Positions 39,721 through 48,612 of a stretch of 64,000 bases of DNA are shown here, one piece after another. The notes under the pieces are model-generated. The model had not been told where the DNA came from. It did no database searches and worked only from the letters and a program-made list of their open reading frames with translations. Every line of letters begins with the position of its first letter. Position 1 is the first letter of the stretch. Origin of the DNA: DAOUAG01 sp034432935 (GTDB lineage Bacteria; Chloroflexota; Dehalococcoidia; SM23-28-2; RBG-16-64-32); contig DAOUBD010000045.1 in assembly GCA_034432935.1 (NCBI GenBank), positions 10,920 to 74,919 of the forward strand, read 5' to 3'. The translations under genes were made by a program, and so were the position numbers.

Positions 39721-40863
39721 GTGACCCTGAAAAGCGAGCCCTTCGTCGTTAATGTGGGGCCCCAGCACCCCAGCACCCACGGCGTTTTCCGTCTGCGTTT
39801 GAAGCTCGACGGCGAGAAGATCGTCGACGCCGATATGGTGATGGGGTATCTGCACCGCTCGATGGAAAAGCTGGCGGAGGAAAGGACGTACACCCAGAAC
39901 ATCCCCTTTACGGACCGCACGGATTACCTTTCGGCGATGACGGGCAACCTGGCCTACGTGCTGGCAGTGGAGAAGCTGTGCGGGATCGAGCCTCCACCCA
40001 GGGCCCAGTACCTGCGGACGATCATGTGCGAGCTCCAACGCTACGCTAGCCATTGCATGGCGGTGGGCACCTTTGCCAACGACTGCGGCGCCTGGCAGAC
40101 GCCCATCATGCATATGCTGCGAGACCGCGAGAAGGTGCTCGACCTCTTCGAGATGGCCAGCGGAGCCCGGCTGACTTTGAACTACATGCGCATCGGCGGC
40201 GTGTCCAGGGACGTGCCGCCGGAGTTCGTAACCGCTGTGCGCGCCCTGCTCAAGGACCTCCCGCGGCGCATGGAGGAGTACGAGGGGTTGCTGCTGTCCA
40301 ACGAGATCATCGTCGCCAGGTCCAGGGGTCTGGGTGTTCTGACGCCTGAGGAGGCGATAGCCTTCTCGGTCAGCGGCCCGATGCTGCGGGCCAGCGGCGT
40401 TGCCTGGGACATCCGCAAGGCGGACCCGTATGCAGCCTACGACAAGGTGGACTTCGATATTGCCGTCGGTACCCAGGGAGACGTTTACGACCGGTTTGCC
40501 GTGCGGCTGGCGGAGATGCGGCAGAGCCTGCGCATCATCGAGCAGGCAGTGGAGATGATGCCTGGCGGGCCGGTGCACGCCCGCATCGGCACGGCGACGG
40601 CGCAGCCTATCGGCGCGCCGGTGGCGCCGTTGGCGATCCGGCCGCCGGTGGGCGAGGCCTATGCCCGCATCGAGTCGCCGCGAGGCGAGATCGGGTTCTA
40701 CATCGTGAGCGATGGTAGCCCAGCGCCGTTCCGTTTCCACATCCGTTCGCCCTCGTTCATCAATCTGACGCCCCTGAAGCACATGACCGTTGGGCGCACG
40801 GTGGCCGATGCGGTGGTGATCCTGGGCAGCATAGATATCGTCGTGGGAGAGGTGGACCGGTGA
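39721..40863 (+). CDS. nuoD: NADH-quinone oxidoreductase subunit D
   Basis: 49-kDa-type subunit that forms the quinone-binding cavity with NuoB, 380 residues. Motifs: VGPQHPSTHGVFRL, the His/Asp loop, GYLHRSMEKLAEERTY, DRTDYLSAM and the C-terminal IGTATAQPIGAPVAPLA region. It starts at GTG 39721. The nickel-ligand cysteines of the related hydrogenases are absent, as expected for NuoD. Its stop overlaps the nuoH start (GTGA). Confidence 0.95.
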   Translation: MTLKSEPFVVNVGPQHPSTHGVFRLRLKLDGEKIVDADMVMGYLHRSMEKLAEERTYTQNIPFTDRTDYLSAMTGNLAYVLAVEKLCGIEPPPRAQYLRTIMCELQRYASHCMAVGTFANDCGAWQTPIMHMLRDREKVLDLFEMASGARLTLNYMRIGGVSRDVPPEFVTAVRALLKDLPRRMEEYEGLLLSNEIIVARSRGLGVLTPEEAIAFSVSGPMLRASGVAWDIRKADPYAAYDKVDFDIAVGTQGDVYDRFAVRLAEMRQSLRIIEQAVEMMPGGPVHARIGTATAQPIGAPVAPLAIRPPVGEAYARIESPRGEIGFYIVSDGSPAPFRFHIRSPSFINLTPLKHMTVGRTVADAVVILGSIDIVVGEVDR

Positions 40864-42116
40864 CCTTCTTGGATGCTCACTGGTACGACCTGCGGGACCT
40901 GGGGAACGCTGTCGGAGCGTTCCTTGGCCAGTTGCGAGACTGGGGCGCGCCGGAGTGGGTCCCGTACGTAGTGTCCAGCGTCATCGGCGTCGTGGCGATC
41001 CTGCTGTGGCTGATCCTCAGCGTGCTGGCATTCATATGGATCGAGCGCAGGGCCGTGGCGCTGATGCAGAACCGCATCGGGCCGAACCGGGTGGGGCCGC
41101 AGGGTCTCCTCCAGCCGATTGCGGACGCCTTGAAGCTCCTACTGAAGGAGCCCATCACGGCGAGAGGGACGGACCGTCTGCTGTTCTGGTCGGCGCCCAT
41201 CATGGTCTTCATACCGACTATGGTGGTCTTCGCAGTGATCCCCTTCGGGGAGCGTATGACCTTGGCCGATCTCAACGTGGGGGTGCTCTTTCTCATTGGG
41301 ATAAGCTCCCTCAACACTGTGGCCGTGTTCGTTGCGGGTTGGTCCAGCAACAACAAGTACGCTCTGCTGGGCGCAATGCGAACGGTGGCCATGCTCATCA
41401 GCTACGAGTTGATCCAGGTGCTGGCCTTGTTGGGGGCCGTGATCTTCGTGGGGAGCATGCGGTTAGGCGATCTGGTGTGGTGGCAGGACCACAACGATGC
41501 CTGGTTGTTGTTCGTGCAGCCGCTGGGGCTTCTGGCCTACCTGGTGGCGGGTGCCGTGGAGATAAACCGGTCGCCCATGGACATCGCCGAGGCGGAATCG
41601 GAGATAGTGGCTGGATACCACATCGAGTATGGGGGGATCAAGTTTGGCTTCTTCTACCAGGCGGAGTACTTGGCGGGGTTTGCGGTGGCCGCGGTCGTCG
41701 TTAGCCTTTACCTGGGCGGCTGGACTGCCTGGGGGTTGGAGCGGTGGGTGCCCGGGTGGGTGATCTTCTTGGCCAAGCTGTATGCGGTGTTCTTCCTTTA
41801 CATCTGGTCGCGCGGCACTCTGCCCCGGCTGCGCATCGACCAGCTAATGGCCTTCGCCTGGAAGTTCATGCTGCCACTAGCTGTGGTCAACGTGTTGGCG
41901 GCCGGCGCCGAGGTGCTGGTCTGGGACGAGGCAGGTCTTTCGGCCGGTGAGGCGTTGCCACTCTTCGCGGCGGTGAACGTGGCGCTGGCGGTGGTGCTGG
42001 TGGTCGGCTGGGGGTGGCTGCTGGGTCACGCCAGGCCGCAGAGGCAGCCAGGGCGGGCCGTCCTCACCAAGGAGGTGGGGGCAGTCCTCTATCGCGGGGC
42101 AGCTCCGGGGGTCTGA
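40860..42116 (+). CDS. nuoH: NADH-quinone oxidoreductase subunit H
   Basis: Membrane subunit that closes the quinone channel, 418 residues and about eight to nine helices. Conserved segments: WIERRAVALMQNRIGPNRVGP, GLLQPIADALKLLLKEP, NRSPMDIAEAESEIVAGYHIEYGGIKFGFF (shown by positions around residue 235-265) and LPRLRIDQLMAFAWK. GTG start inside the nuoD stop. The C-terminal ~65 residues form an extra helix and a basic tail. nuoJ begins at the last base of its stop; nuoI, which usually lies between, is missing. Confidence 0.95.
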   Translation: MTFLDAHWYDLRDLGNAVGAFLGQLRDWGAPEWVPYVVSSVIGVVAILLWLILSVLAFIWIERRAVALMQNRIGPNRVGPQGLLQPIADALKLLLKEPITARGTDRLLFWSAPIMVFIPTMVVFAVIPFGERMTLADLNVGVLFLIGISSLNTVAVFVAGWSSNNKYALLGAMRTVAMLISYELIQVLALLGAVIFVGSMRLGDLVWWQDHNDAWLLFVQPLGLLAYLVAGAVEINRSPMDIAEAESEIVAGYHIEYGGIKFGFFYQAEYLAGFAVAAVVVSLYLGGWTAWGLERWVPGWVIFLAKLYAVFFLYIWSRGTLPRLRIDQLMAFAWKFMLPLAVVNVLAAGAEVLVWDEAGLSAGEALPLFAAVNVALAVVLVVGWGWLLGHARPQRQPGRAVLTKEVGAVLYRGAAPGV

Positions 42117-42631
42117 TGGAAGACACGGGAACCGTCGTAGCCTTCTACGTCTTAGCCGTTCTGACGGTGGGTTCGGCGTTGGCCGTAGCAGCAGTGCGGA
42201 ACCTGATCCACGCAGTGGTGGCCATGGTGGCGGCCTTCGCCGGAGTGGCGGGACTCTACGTAACGTTGTCGGCGGACTTTCTTGCCGTGGTGCAACTGTT
42301 GATATACGCCGGGGCGATATCGATCCTCATGGTGTTTGCGATCCTCTTGACGCCGAGGGCACGGCGGGACAACGCGGAGACGTTCCTATTCTTGCCGGCG
42401 GTGGCGCTGGCCGGCCTGCTGGGTGTGATCATGGTCTTCGCGGCCCTGGATACGGACTGGGCGATAGCAGGCCGGGAGGGTTTCCGTGAGACGGCGTCGG
42501 CGATCGGCAGCGCCCTGCTGGACAAGTATGTCTTGCCTTTCGAGATCGCCTCGGGTGTGTTGCTGGTGGCGATGCTGGGGGCGATCCTCCTGGTACGGCC
42601 TGAGGGCGTAGGAGAGAAAGCGGAGGAGTGA
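42116..42631 (+). CDS. nuoJ: NADH-quinone oxidoreductase subunit J
   Basis: Membrane subunit, 171 residues, five helices. ATG 42116 shares its A with the nuoH stop. FYVLAVLTVGSALAVAAVRN is the first helix, and VVQLLIYAGAISILMVFAI contains the conserved pi-bulge helix Tyr-Ala-Gly segment. The C-terminal helix is EIASGVLLVAMLGAILL. It participates in the conformational coupling of quinone reduction with proton pumping. ATGA overlap with nuoK implies translational coupling. Confidence 0.94.
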   Translation: MEDTGTVVAFYVLAVLTVGSALAVAAVRNLIHAVVAMVAAFAGVAGLYVTLSADFLAVVQLLIYAGAISILMVFAILLTPRARRDNAETFLFLPAVALAGLLGVIMVFAALDTDWAIAGREGFRETASAIGSALLDKYVLPFEIASGVLLVAMLGAILLVRPEGVGEKAEE

Positions 42632-42945
42632 TGTCCATCGGCCTCGAGCACTACCTGGTGGTGGGCGCCATCCTCTTCGCAGTCGGCCTCTACCTGACCC
42701 TAGCCAAGCGCAATTTCGTGGGTGTTCTGATGGGCATCGAGTTGATGTTCAATGCCGTGAATCTGACGTTTGCGGCCTTTTCCCGGTTCGTGGAGTCTGC
42801 TGACCCGCTGGCCGGGCAGGTGTTCGTGGTATTCGTGATCACGGTGGCGGCGGCGGAGGCCGCGGTGGCGCTGGCCCTAGCGGTATTGGTGTACCGCGTG
42901 CGCGACACCATCGAGGTTGACCGCATCGATCTTCTCAGGTGGTGA
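42631..42945 (+). CDS. nuoK: NADH-quinone oxidoreductase subunit K
   Basis: Three-helix membrane subunit related to MrpC, 104 residues. ATG 42631 has CGGAGGAG just upstream. The conserved glutamates in helices 2 and 3 are visible: GVLMGIELMFNAVNL and VFVITVAAAEAAVALALAV. It forms part of the E-channel with NuoJ. The stop is 3 bp before a small gene that is not a standard complex I subunit. Confidence 0.94.
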   Translation: MSIGLEHYLVVGAILFAVGLYLTLAKRNFVGVLMGIELMFNAVNLTFAAFSRFVESADPLAGQVFVVFVITVAAAEAAVALALAVLVYRVRDTIEVDRIDLLRW

Positions 42946-42948
42946 ACC

Positions 42949-43143
42949 GTGTGGGCGAAGCTGATGGAGACGAAGAACGCATACGTGGCGGAGACGTGGA
43001 AAGAGCTGCTGAACGCTGAGGCGCTTTCGGTGCGGGTAGTGCCGGCGTCGGGCTGGCCCAAGGCCGCAGAGCTGGAGCCTCATGAGATCTATGTGCCGTG
43101 GGGGAAGCTCCATGTGGCGCGCGAGATCTTGAGGAAGATATAG
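42949..43143 (+). CDS. Small DUF2007-like protein inside the nuo operon
   Basis: A 64-residue soluble protein between nuoK and nuoL with no overlap gaps (GTG start 3 bp after nuoK; nuoL ATG directly after its stop). The pattern MWAKLMETKNAYVAETWKEL, LNAEALSVRVVPASGW and EIYVPWGKLHVAREILRKI is the beta-alpha-beta-beta-alpha fold of DUF2007 (a putative prokaryotic signal-transducing domain). No standard nuo operon has such a subunit. It may be an assembly or regulatory factor, or a hitchhiker. Real by context: same strand, tight spacing and no alternative frame. Confidence 0.75.
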   Translation: MWAKLMETKNAYVAETWKELLNAEALSVRVVPASGWPKAAELEPHEIYVPWGKLHVAREILRKI

Positions 43144-45078
43144 ATGTTGGATCCGATCAAGGAGGGCGCCGTATGGGCCATCATGTTCTTGCCCCTGGGG
43201 TCCTTCGCCATCATCTCGGCAGTGGCCTTCCTGGGGCTTACGGGCAGCGGGCGCTGGCGGCCGGCCTATAGCGGCTACCTAACCATCGCGGCGATTCTCG
43301 GTTCGTTCCTCCTCTCTCTCTGGGCCCTCGATTCTGTCATCGACAGTGACGGCGCCCGCATAGGTTTCGGGAGCCACGAATGGGTCGCCGTCGAGCCCTT
43401 GAAGGTGAACATCGGCATAACCTTGGACGGGCTCTCGGGGATCATGCTGGTGGTGGTCACAGGGGTATCGCTGTTGGTGCAGTTCTACTCGCAGGAGTAC
43501 ATGCGGGGGGACCCAGGGTACAACCGCTACTACGCGTTCATGTCGCTATTCACGGCATCGATGTTGGGGCTGGTGCTGGCCTCGAACATCGTCCAGGTGT
43601 TCGTGTTCTGGGAGCTGGTGGGGCTTTGCTCTTACCTGCTGATCGGGTTCTGGTTCTTCAAGGACTCGGCGCGGCGGGCAGCGACGAAGGCTTTCCTGGT
43701 GACGCGGGTGGGGGACTTGGGGTTCGCCATCGCGGTGTTGATCATCTGGACGCAGACGGGTGAGCTTGGCATCCCGCAGATCCACGAACTGGCGGCGACA
43801 GGGGCGATCGGCTCAGCGGCCCTGACGTGGTTTGCATTGGGGCTCTTCGCCGGCGCCGCGGGGAAGTCGGCCCAGTTCCCGCTGCACGTGTGGCTGCCGG
43901 ACGCCATGGAGGGCCCGACGCCTGTTTCGGCGTTGATCCACGCTGCGACGATGGTAGCGGCGGGAGTCTACTTGGTGGCGCGGTTCTTCCCGGTCTTCGC
44001 AGAGTCGGAGGAGGCGATCGCGACGGTGGCGGCCATCGGGGCGATTACGGCTATCATCTCGGCCCTGCTGGGCATCGTGGCCACTGACATCAAGCGGGTG
44101 ATGGCCTACTCCACCATCAGCCAACTGGGGTACATGATGATGGCCCTGGGGGTTGGCGGGATCGTGGCGGCCATCTTTCACCTGTTTACGCATGCCTTTT
44201 TCAAAGCGCTGCTGTTCCTGGGCGCGGGGTCGGTGAACCACGCGACGGGTACCTTCGACATGCGCAAGATGGGCGGGCTGCGGCAGCATATGCCGGTTAC
44301 CTTCGCGACGGTGCTGATAGCTGGGCTTTCATTGGTGGGGATCTTCCCGCTGGCAGGGTTCTGGAGCAAGGACGAGATCCTGGCGGACGCTTGGGCGGAC
44401 CGGCCATGGGTGTTCTTCGTGGCCCTGGCAGGGGTGTTCCTGACGGCGCTCTACGTTGGGCGGATGCTCATCCTGACCTTTGGGGGCGAGTACAAGGGCG
44501 GCGAGGAGGGCGAGCATACGGGACACGGCGCGCCCCATGAGTCTCCGTGGATCATGACGGGTCCCCTGTGCGTGTTGGCGCTGCTGGCGGCCTTGGCTGG
44601 CTTCGCCAACATCGATGATGGTGTGACAACGCTGCTCACGGGCTGGCTGCCGGAGCGCACCCATGAGGTCATCACCGAGAGCGGCTTCAAGCTGTGGATC
44701 GCTGCCGCCTCGACAGGTGCCGGGGTGGCCGGTTTGGCGGTGGCCTGGCTGGTATACAGCGCCCGGGTGGTGAAGGCGGAGGACGTGAGATCGGCCCTCC
44801 AGCCGCTGCCGGACCTTTTGGACAACAAGTACTACCTGGACGCTCTGTACGAGGACGTCGTAGTCCGGCAGGGCATCTTGGGCGGCGTCGCCTGGTTGGT
44901 CTCTCTATGGGACCGGTACGTGATCGATGGGGCGGTGAACGGCGTGGCCGGGACGGCGCGCTGGGCCTCTGGGCAACTTCGCTTTGTGCAGACGGGCCAG
45001 GCGCAGATGTACGCGGCGATGGTGCTGCTGGGCGTGGCCGGCGCCATAGCGGGCATCCTGCTGGTGAACCCGCCATGA
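43144..45078 (+). CDS. nuoL: NADH-quinone oxidoreductase subunit L
   Basis: Antiporter-like proton-pumping subunit, 644 residues, with about 16 helices. Conserved: YMRGDPGYNRYYAFMSLFTA, FWELVGLCSYLLIGFWF (key Glu), KSAQFPLHVWLPDAMEGPTP (key Lys and the substrate-like loop), KRVMAYSTISQLGYM and SKDEILADA. Between the pump core and the final helix is the long amphipathic region that bridges to NuoJ (KYYLDALYEDVVVRQG and beyond). ATG follows directly on the previous small gene. Confidence 0.95.
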   Translation: MLDPIKEGAVWAIMFLPLGSFAIISAVAFLGLTGSGRWRPAYSGYLTIAAILGSFLLSLWALDSVIDSDGARIGFGSHEWVAVEPLKVNIGITLDGLSGIMLVVVTGVSLLVQFYSQEYMRGDPGYNRYYAFMSLFTASMLGLVLASNIVQVFVFWELVGLCSYLLIGFWFFKDSARRAATKAFLVTRVGDLGFAIAVLIIWTQTGELGIPQIHELAATGAIGSAALTWFALGLFAGAAGKSAQFPLHVWLPDAMEGPTPVSALIHAATMVAAGVYLVARFFPVFAESEEAIATVAAIGAITAIISALLGIVATDIKRVMAYSTISQLGYMMMALGVGGIVAAIFHLFTHAFFKALLFLGAGSVNHATGTFDMRKMGGLRQHMPVTFATVLIAGLSLVGIFPLAGFWSKDEILADAWADRPWVFFVALAGVFLTALYVGRMLILTFGGEYKGGEEGEHTGHGAPHESPWIMTGPLCVLALLAALAGFANIDDGVTTLLTGWLPERTHEVITESGFKLWIAAASTGAGVAGLAVAWLVYSARVVKAEDVRSALQPLPDLLDNKYYLDALYEDVVVRQGILGGVAWLVSLWDRYVIDGAVNGVAGTARWASGQLRFVQTGQAQMYAAMVLLGVAGAIAGILLVNPP

Positions 45079-45088
45079 GGTGGCCAGC

Positions 45089-46555
45089 ATGCTGAGCTTG
45101 ATCATCTTCTGGCCCCTCTTGGGCGTGTTGGCGATAGTGGCGCTGCCCAAGGAGCGAGAGGGGCTGAGCAAATGGATAGCGACCCTCGTTAGCGCCGCTG
45201 TCCTGGCGGTGGTCTTGTACCTGTTTGTGGACTACGACCGGGGCGCGGGCGGGTTCCAGTACGTGGAACGGGCCACCTGGCTGGACTCTGACCTGGCGAA
45301 ATTCAAGCTCCAATACCTAGTGGGGGTCGATGGGCTATCGCTGCCGCTGGTGGCCCTCACGGCTTTCTTGACTCTGGTGGCGGTGCTTGTGTCATGGCGG
45401 ATCGACCTGAGACCCAAGGAGTACTACGCCTGGCTCTTGGTGCTGGAGACGAGTCTGTTGGGGGTCTTCAGCGCGCTGGACTTCGTGCTGTTCTTCCTTT
45501 TCTGGGAGATAGAGCTGATACCGATGTATTTCCTGATCTCCATTTGGGGGAGCGGGAACCGGGTGTATTCGGCCTGGAAGTATGTGCTCTATACGTTCTT
45601 CGGTTCAGCCTTCATGCTAGTGGGCATCCTGGCGCTGGGGTTCACGGCGGGAACCTTCGACGTTCGGGAGCTGGGGAGGCTTGGACCTATAGAGGGGGCC
45701 ATTATCCCAGCGTGGGCGATCTTCGCCCTGATTATCGCCGCCTTCCTGATCAAGCTGCCGATGGTCCCGTTCCATACGTGGTTGCCGGACGCCCATACAG
45801 ACGCGCCGACGGCGGTCAGTGTGATTCTGGCGGGGGTGTTGCTGAAGATGGGCGGCTACGGCATCCTGCGCATGAGTTTCTCCATAATGCCGGATGTGGC
45901 AAAGGACGCCTCCCTCTGGCTGGGGGTCATGGCAGCGGCGAGCATCATTTATGGGGCCCTCATGACCCTTATGCAAGCGGACCTCAAGCGAATGGTGGCG
46001 TACTCCAGCGTGAGTCACATGGGTTATGTGCTGCTGGGGGCTTCGGCCCTGGGCGTAGTGGGGTTGCAGGGCGCGGCCATGCAGATGTTCACCCACGGCC
46101 TGATAACGGGGATGCTCTTCGTGCTGGTGGGCATGGTATACGACAGGGCGCACACGCGCTCCATACCGGAGCTTTCGGGTCTGGCTCACCGAATGCCCTT
46201 CATCACGACGATGATGCTGGTGGCCGGACTGGCATCGCTAGGGCTGCCGGCATTAGCAGGGTTCGTCTCAGAGGTGACTGTGTTCCTGGGCACCTTCGAC
46301 AAGTACGAAGCCCTTACCATCACCGGTGTGGTGGGCATCGCCTTCGCCGCGGGCTACATCCTGTGGACGGTGCAGCGGGTGTTCTGGGGAGAAGCGGACC
46401 CGCGGTGGGCTGGGCTAGAGGATGCGACGGCCTGGTGGGAGCGGGCCCCGCTTTTGGCCATGAGTTTCCTGATCCTTGCCGTTGGCGTCTACCCGAAGGT
46501 CATGATGGACCTATTCGAGACTGGGGTCCGCCCCATAGCCGAGAGGGTAGCGTGA
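45089..46555 (+). CDS. nuoM: NADH-quinone oxidoreductase subunit M
   Basis: Antiporter-like proton-pumping subunit, 488 residues. ATG 45089 is preferred over a GTG three codons earlier because GAGGTGG lies at a proper distance. Motifs: FFLFWEIELIPMYFLISIWG (key Glu), KLPMVPFHTWLPDAHTDAPT (key Lys), ADLKRMVAYSSVSHMGYV and PALAGFVSEVTVFLG. It follows nuoL by 10 bp. About 14 helices. Confidence 0.95.
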   Translation: MLSLIIFWPLLGVLAIVALPKEREGLSKWIATLVSAAVLAVVLYLFVDYDRGAGGFQYVERATWLDSDLAKFKLQYLVGVDGLSLPLVALTAFLTLVAVLVSWRIDLRPKEYYAWLLVLETSLLGVFSALDFVLFFLFWEIELIPMYFLISIWGSGNRVYSAWKYVLYTFFGSAFMLVGILALGFTAGTFDVRELGRLGPIEGAIIPAWAIFALIIAAFLIKLPMVPFHTWLPDAHTDAPTAVSVILAGVLLKMGGYGILRMSFSIMPDVAKDASLWLGVMAAASIIYGALMTLMQADLKRMVAYSSVSHMGYVLLGASALGVVGLQGAAMQMFTHGLITGMLFVLVGMVYDRAHTRSIPELSGLAHRMPFITTMMLVAGLASLGLPALAGFVSEVTVFLGTFDKYEALTITGVVGIAFAAGYILWTVQRVFWGEADPRWAGLEDATAWWERAPLLAMSFLILAVGVYPKVMMDLFETGVRPIAERVA

Positions 46556-46597
46556 GGCTAAGGCGCTGGCCTTTGGAGAGCAACTGGAGGGTGACGG

Positions 46598-48073
46598 TTG
46601 ACAGACGTTGACCGGCTCGGGCCTGAGCTGGCGCTTTTCGTGGCGGCGGCGATCGTCGTCGTGGCTGACGCGGCGCTCCCGGCAGCGAAGGAGGGCGTCC
46701 CGAACTGGCGGCGCGCCTGGGTGGCGGCGCTGGCGCTGGCCGGCGCGGCCGGCTCTGCCCTTTGGTCGTTGGTTCTGATCGCGGCGGACGAGAGAGGGCC
46801 CGCCTTTAAGGGCGTGATGGTGGTGGACGATTATGCCCTGTTCTTCAACTTCCTCTTTGCGGGCATAGCAGCCATGGTGGTGCTGGCCTCGACGGAGTTC
46901 TTGGACAGGACGAGGTTCGCAGCCGAATATGCGGCCCTGGTTTTGGCGTCGGCCGCGGGGATGATGTTGATGGCGGCATCGGTGGACCTGATCGCCATAT
47001 TCGTGGCGTTGGAGCTCCAGTCCATCAGCCTATACGTCCTCGTGGGGTTCCTGAAGGACCGACGTTCCAGCGAAGCAGCGCTGAAGTATCTTCTCTTGGG
47101 TGCCGTGTCAACGGCGCTGACGTTGTACGGCATGGCATATCTGTTTGGCCTCTCGGGATCGACGGGGTTGGAAGGGATCGCGGCTTACGCCGGCCAGGCC
47201 GATAGCGGGACCCGGACGGCCTTGGTGCTGGCGGCGGTATTCCTGGCGGCTGGCCTGGGCTTCAAGCTGGCGGTGGTGCCCTTCCAGATGTGGGTGCCAG
47301 ATGTGTACCAGGGGGCGCCGACGCCCGTAACGGCCTACCTTTCCGTGGCCAGCAAGGCGGCAGGATTCGCGGTGGTGATGCGAATCTTTGTCGTGGCGCT
47401 GGGCAGCGGACTCATCTCGAGCGATTGGGCCAACATGTTCGCCGTCATCGCTGCCATCTCTATGACGATAGGCAACGTTATGGCGCTGGTACAGAGCGAT
47501 ATCAAGCGGATGCTGGGATACAGCTCCATAGCCCAGGCCGGCACACTGATCATCGGGCTAGCGGCGGTGGCGGCGGAGGACCCGCAGCTCCTGCTGGGCA
47601 CCAGCTCGGTGGTGTTCTTCCTGGGCACCTATGCCTTCACGAACCTGGGGGCGTTCGTGGCCATAATCGCCATCTCCAACCGGATAGGATCGGACGAGAT
47701 CGCGGATTACGCAGGTGTCGGCCGGCGTTCGCCATGGCTAGCTGCCGGGCTAACGGCGTGTCTGGTCTCGTTGACGGGCATACCCCCAACAGCAGGCTTC
47801 ATCGCGAAGCTGTACATTTTCAACGCGGCGGTGCGGGCGGACCTGGTGTGGTTGGCCATCCTGGGGGTGTTGAACAGCGTTATTTCGGCATACTACTACC
47901 TGCGGGTAGTGCTCAACATGTACACGCAGGAGCCGGCCAGCGAGGAGCGTTTCCAGCCCAGCCCGTCGTTGGGGTTGGCGCTGGCGGTGGCCGTGGCCGG
48001 GCTTTTCTTCATAGGCGTATATCCTTCCCTGCTGATGGACGCCTCCGAGTCCGCGGCGCGAGTCCTGGGCTAG
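46598..48073 (+). CDS. nuoN: NADH-quinone oxidoreductase subunit N
   Basis: Third antiporter-like subunit, 491 residues, 14 helices. TTG start with GGAGGGTGACGG upstream. Motifs: ALELQSISLYVLVGF (key Glu), GLGFKLAVVPFQMWVPDVYQ (key Lys), SDIKRMLGYSSIAQAG and SLTGIPPTAGFIAKLYIF. It ends the operon; no clear terminator follows, and ybeY begins 28 bp after the stop from its own candidate -10 box. Confidence 0.95.
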   Translation: MTDVDRLGPELALFVAAAIVVVADAALPAAKEGVPNWRRAWVAALALAGAAGSALWSLVLIAADERGPAFKGVMVVDDYALFFNFLFAGIAAMVVLASTEFLDRTRFAAEYAALVLASAAGMMLMAASVDLIAIFVALELQSISLYVLVGFLKDRRSSEAALKYLLLGAVSTALTLYGMAYLFGLSGSTGLEGIAAYAGQADSGTRTALVLAAVFLAAGLGFKLAVVPFQMWVPDVYQGAPTPVTAYLSVASKAAGFAVVMRIFVVALGSGLISSDWANMFAVIAAISMTIGNVMALVQSDIKRMLGYSSIAQAGTLIIGLAAVAAEDPQLLLGTSSVVFFLGTYAFTNLGAFVAIIAISNRIGSDEIADYAGVGRRSPWLAAGLTACLVSLTGIPPTAGFIAKLYIFNAAVRADLVWLAILGVLNSVISAYYYLRVVLNMYTQEPASEERFQPSPSLGLALAVAVAGLFFIGVYPSLLMDASESAARVLG

Positions 48074-48089
48074 GGGCCACCCCGCCTGC

Positions 48090-48095
48090 TAACCT
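48090..48095 (+). promoter_or_regulatory. Candidate -10 for a leaderless ybeY transcript
   Basis: TG-C-TAACCT ends 6 bases before the ybeY ATG. The match is moderate and no -35 is seen. Confidence 0.3.
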
Positions 48096-48101
48096 AGCGG
48101 C

Positions 48102-48563
48102 ATGGCTCCAGCGGTTCTGGTGCTGATAGAAGATTCCTTCGCCGGCATGGTTGACGCCGGCTGGTTGGAGAGCCTGGCCGGGGGAGTGCTGGCGGCCGAG
48201 GGCGCCCCGGACGCCGAGGTTAGCGTCGTGGTCACCGATGACGCTACGATCCGGGAGTTGAACCGGCGCTACGCTGGCGAGGACTCGGTGACGGATGTGC
48301 TTTCATTCTCGCTCCAGGAGGGTGAAGAGTTCGCCTGGCCCGCTGGGGTGCAGCAACTGGGTGAGGTGATCATCTCGCTGCCGACAGCCCAGAGGCAGGC
48401 GCAGGAGGGCGGCCTGCCGTTGGAGCAGGAGGTAGCGCATCTCTTGGTGCACGGATTGCTGCATCTGCTGGGGCATGATCACGCGGAGCCCGAGGAGGAG
48501 CGCCGCATGCGCCAACGGGAGGATGTGCTGCTCCGGTCGGCTGGGTACGACGCTGGTCATTGA
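48102..48563 (+). CDS. ybeY: Endoribonuclease YbeY
   Basis: Zinc-dependent RNase for 16S rRNA 3'-end maturation and ribosome quality control, 153 residues. The metal motif is H117-GLL-H121-LLG-H125-DH127 (HGLLHLLGHDH). It is preceded by IRELNRRYAGEDSVTDVLSF and LGEVIISLPTA, the other signature segments. It stands between the nuo operon and dnaX. Start ATG 48102 has no Shine-Dalgarno sequence. Confidence 0.93.
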   Translation: MAPAVLVLIEDSFAGMVDAGWLESLAGGVLAAEGAPDAEVSVVVTDDATIRELNRRYAGEDSVTDVLSFSLQEGEEFAWPAGVQQLGEVIISLPTAQRQAQEGGLPLEQEVAHLLVHGLLHLLGHDHAEPEEERRMRQREDVLLRSAGYDAGH

Positions 48564-48600
48564 CTGACGGGGTCTTCTGTAACTCATGTCCCGCCGGGCT

Positions 48601-48606
48601 TATAAT
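48601..48606 (+). promoter_or_regulatory. -10 box of a leaderless dnaX transcript
   Basis: A perfect TATAAT ending 6 bases before GTG 48613. An in-frame ATG at 48586 lies upstream of this box and would not be in the transcript. No -35 consensus is seen at 17 bp. Confidence 0.5.
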
Positions 48607-48612
48607 GGCGGC

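Noticed and set aside
48586..48612. ATG 48586 as the start of dnaX
   Set aside because: A perfect -10 box at 48601-48606 lies downstream of it, and the nine extra residues are not conserved.
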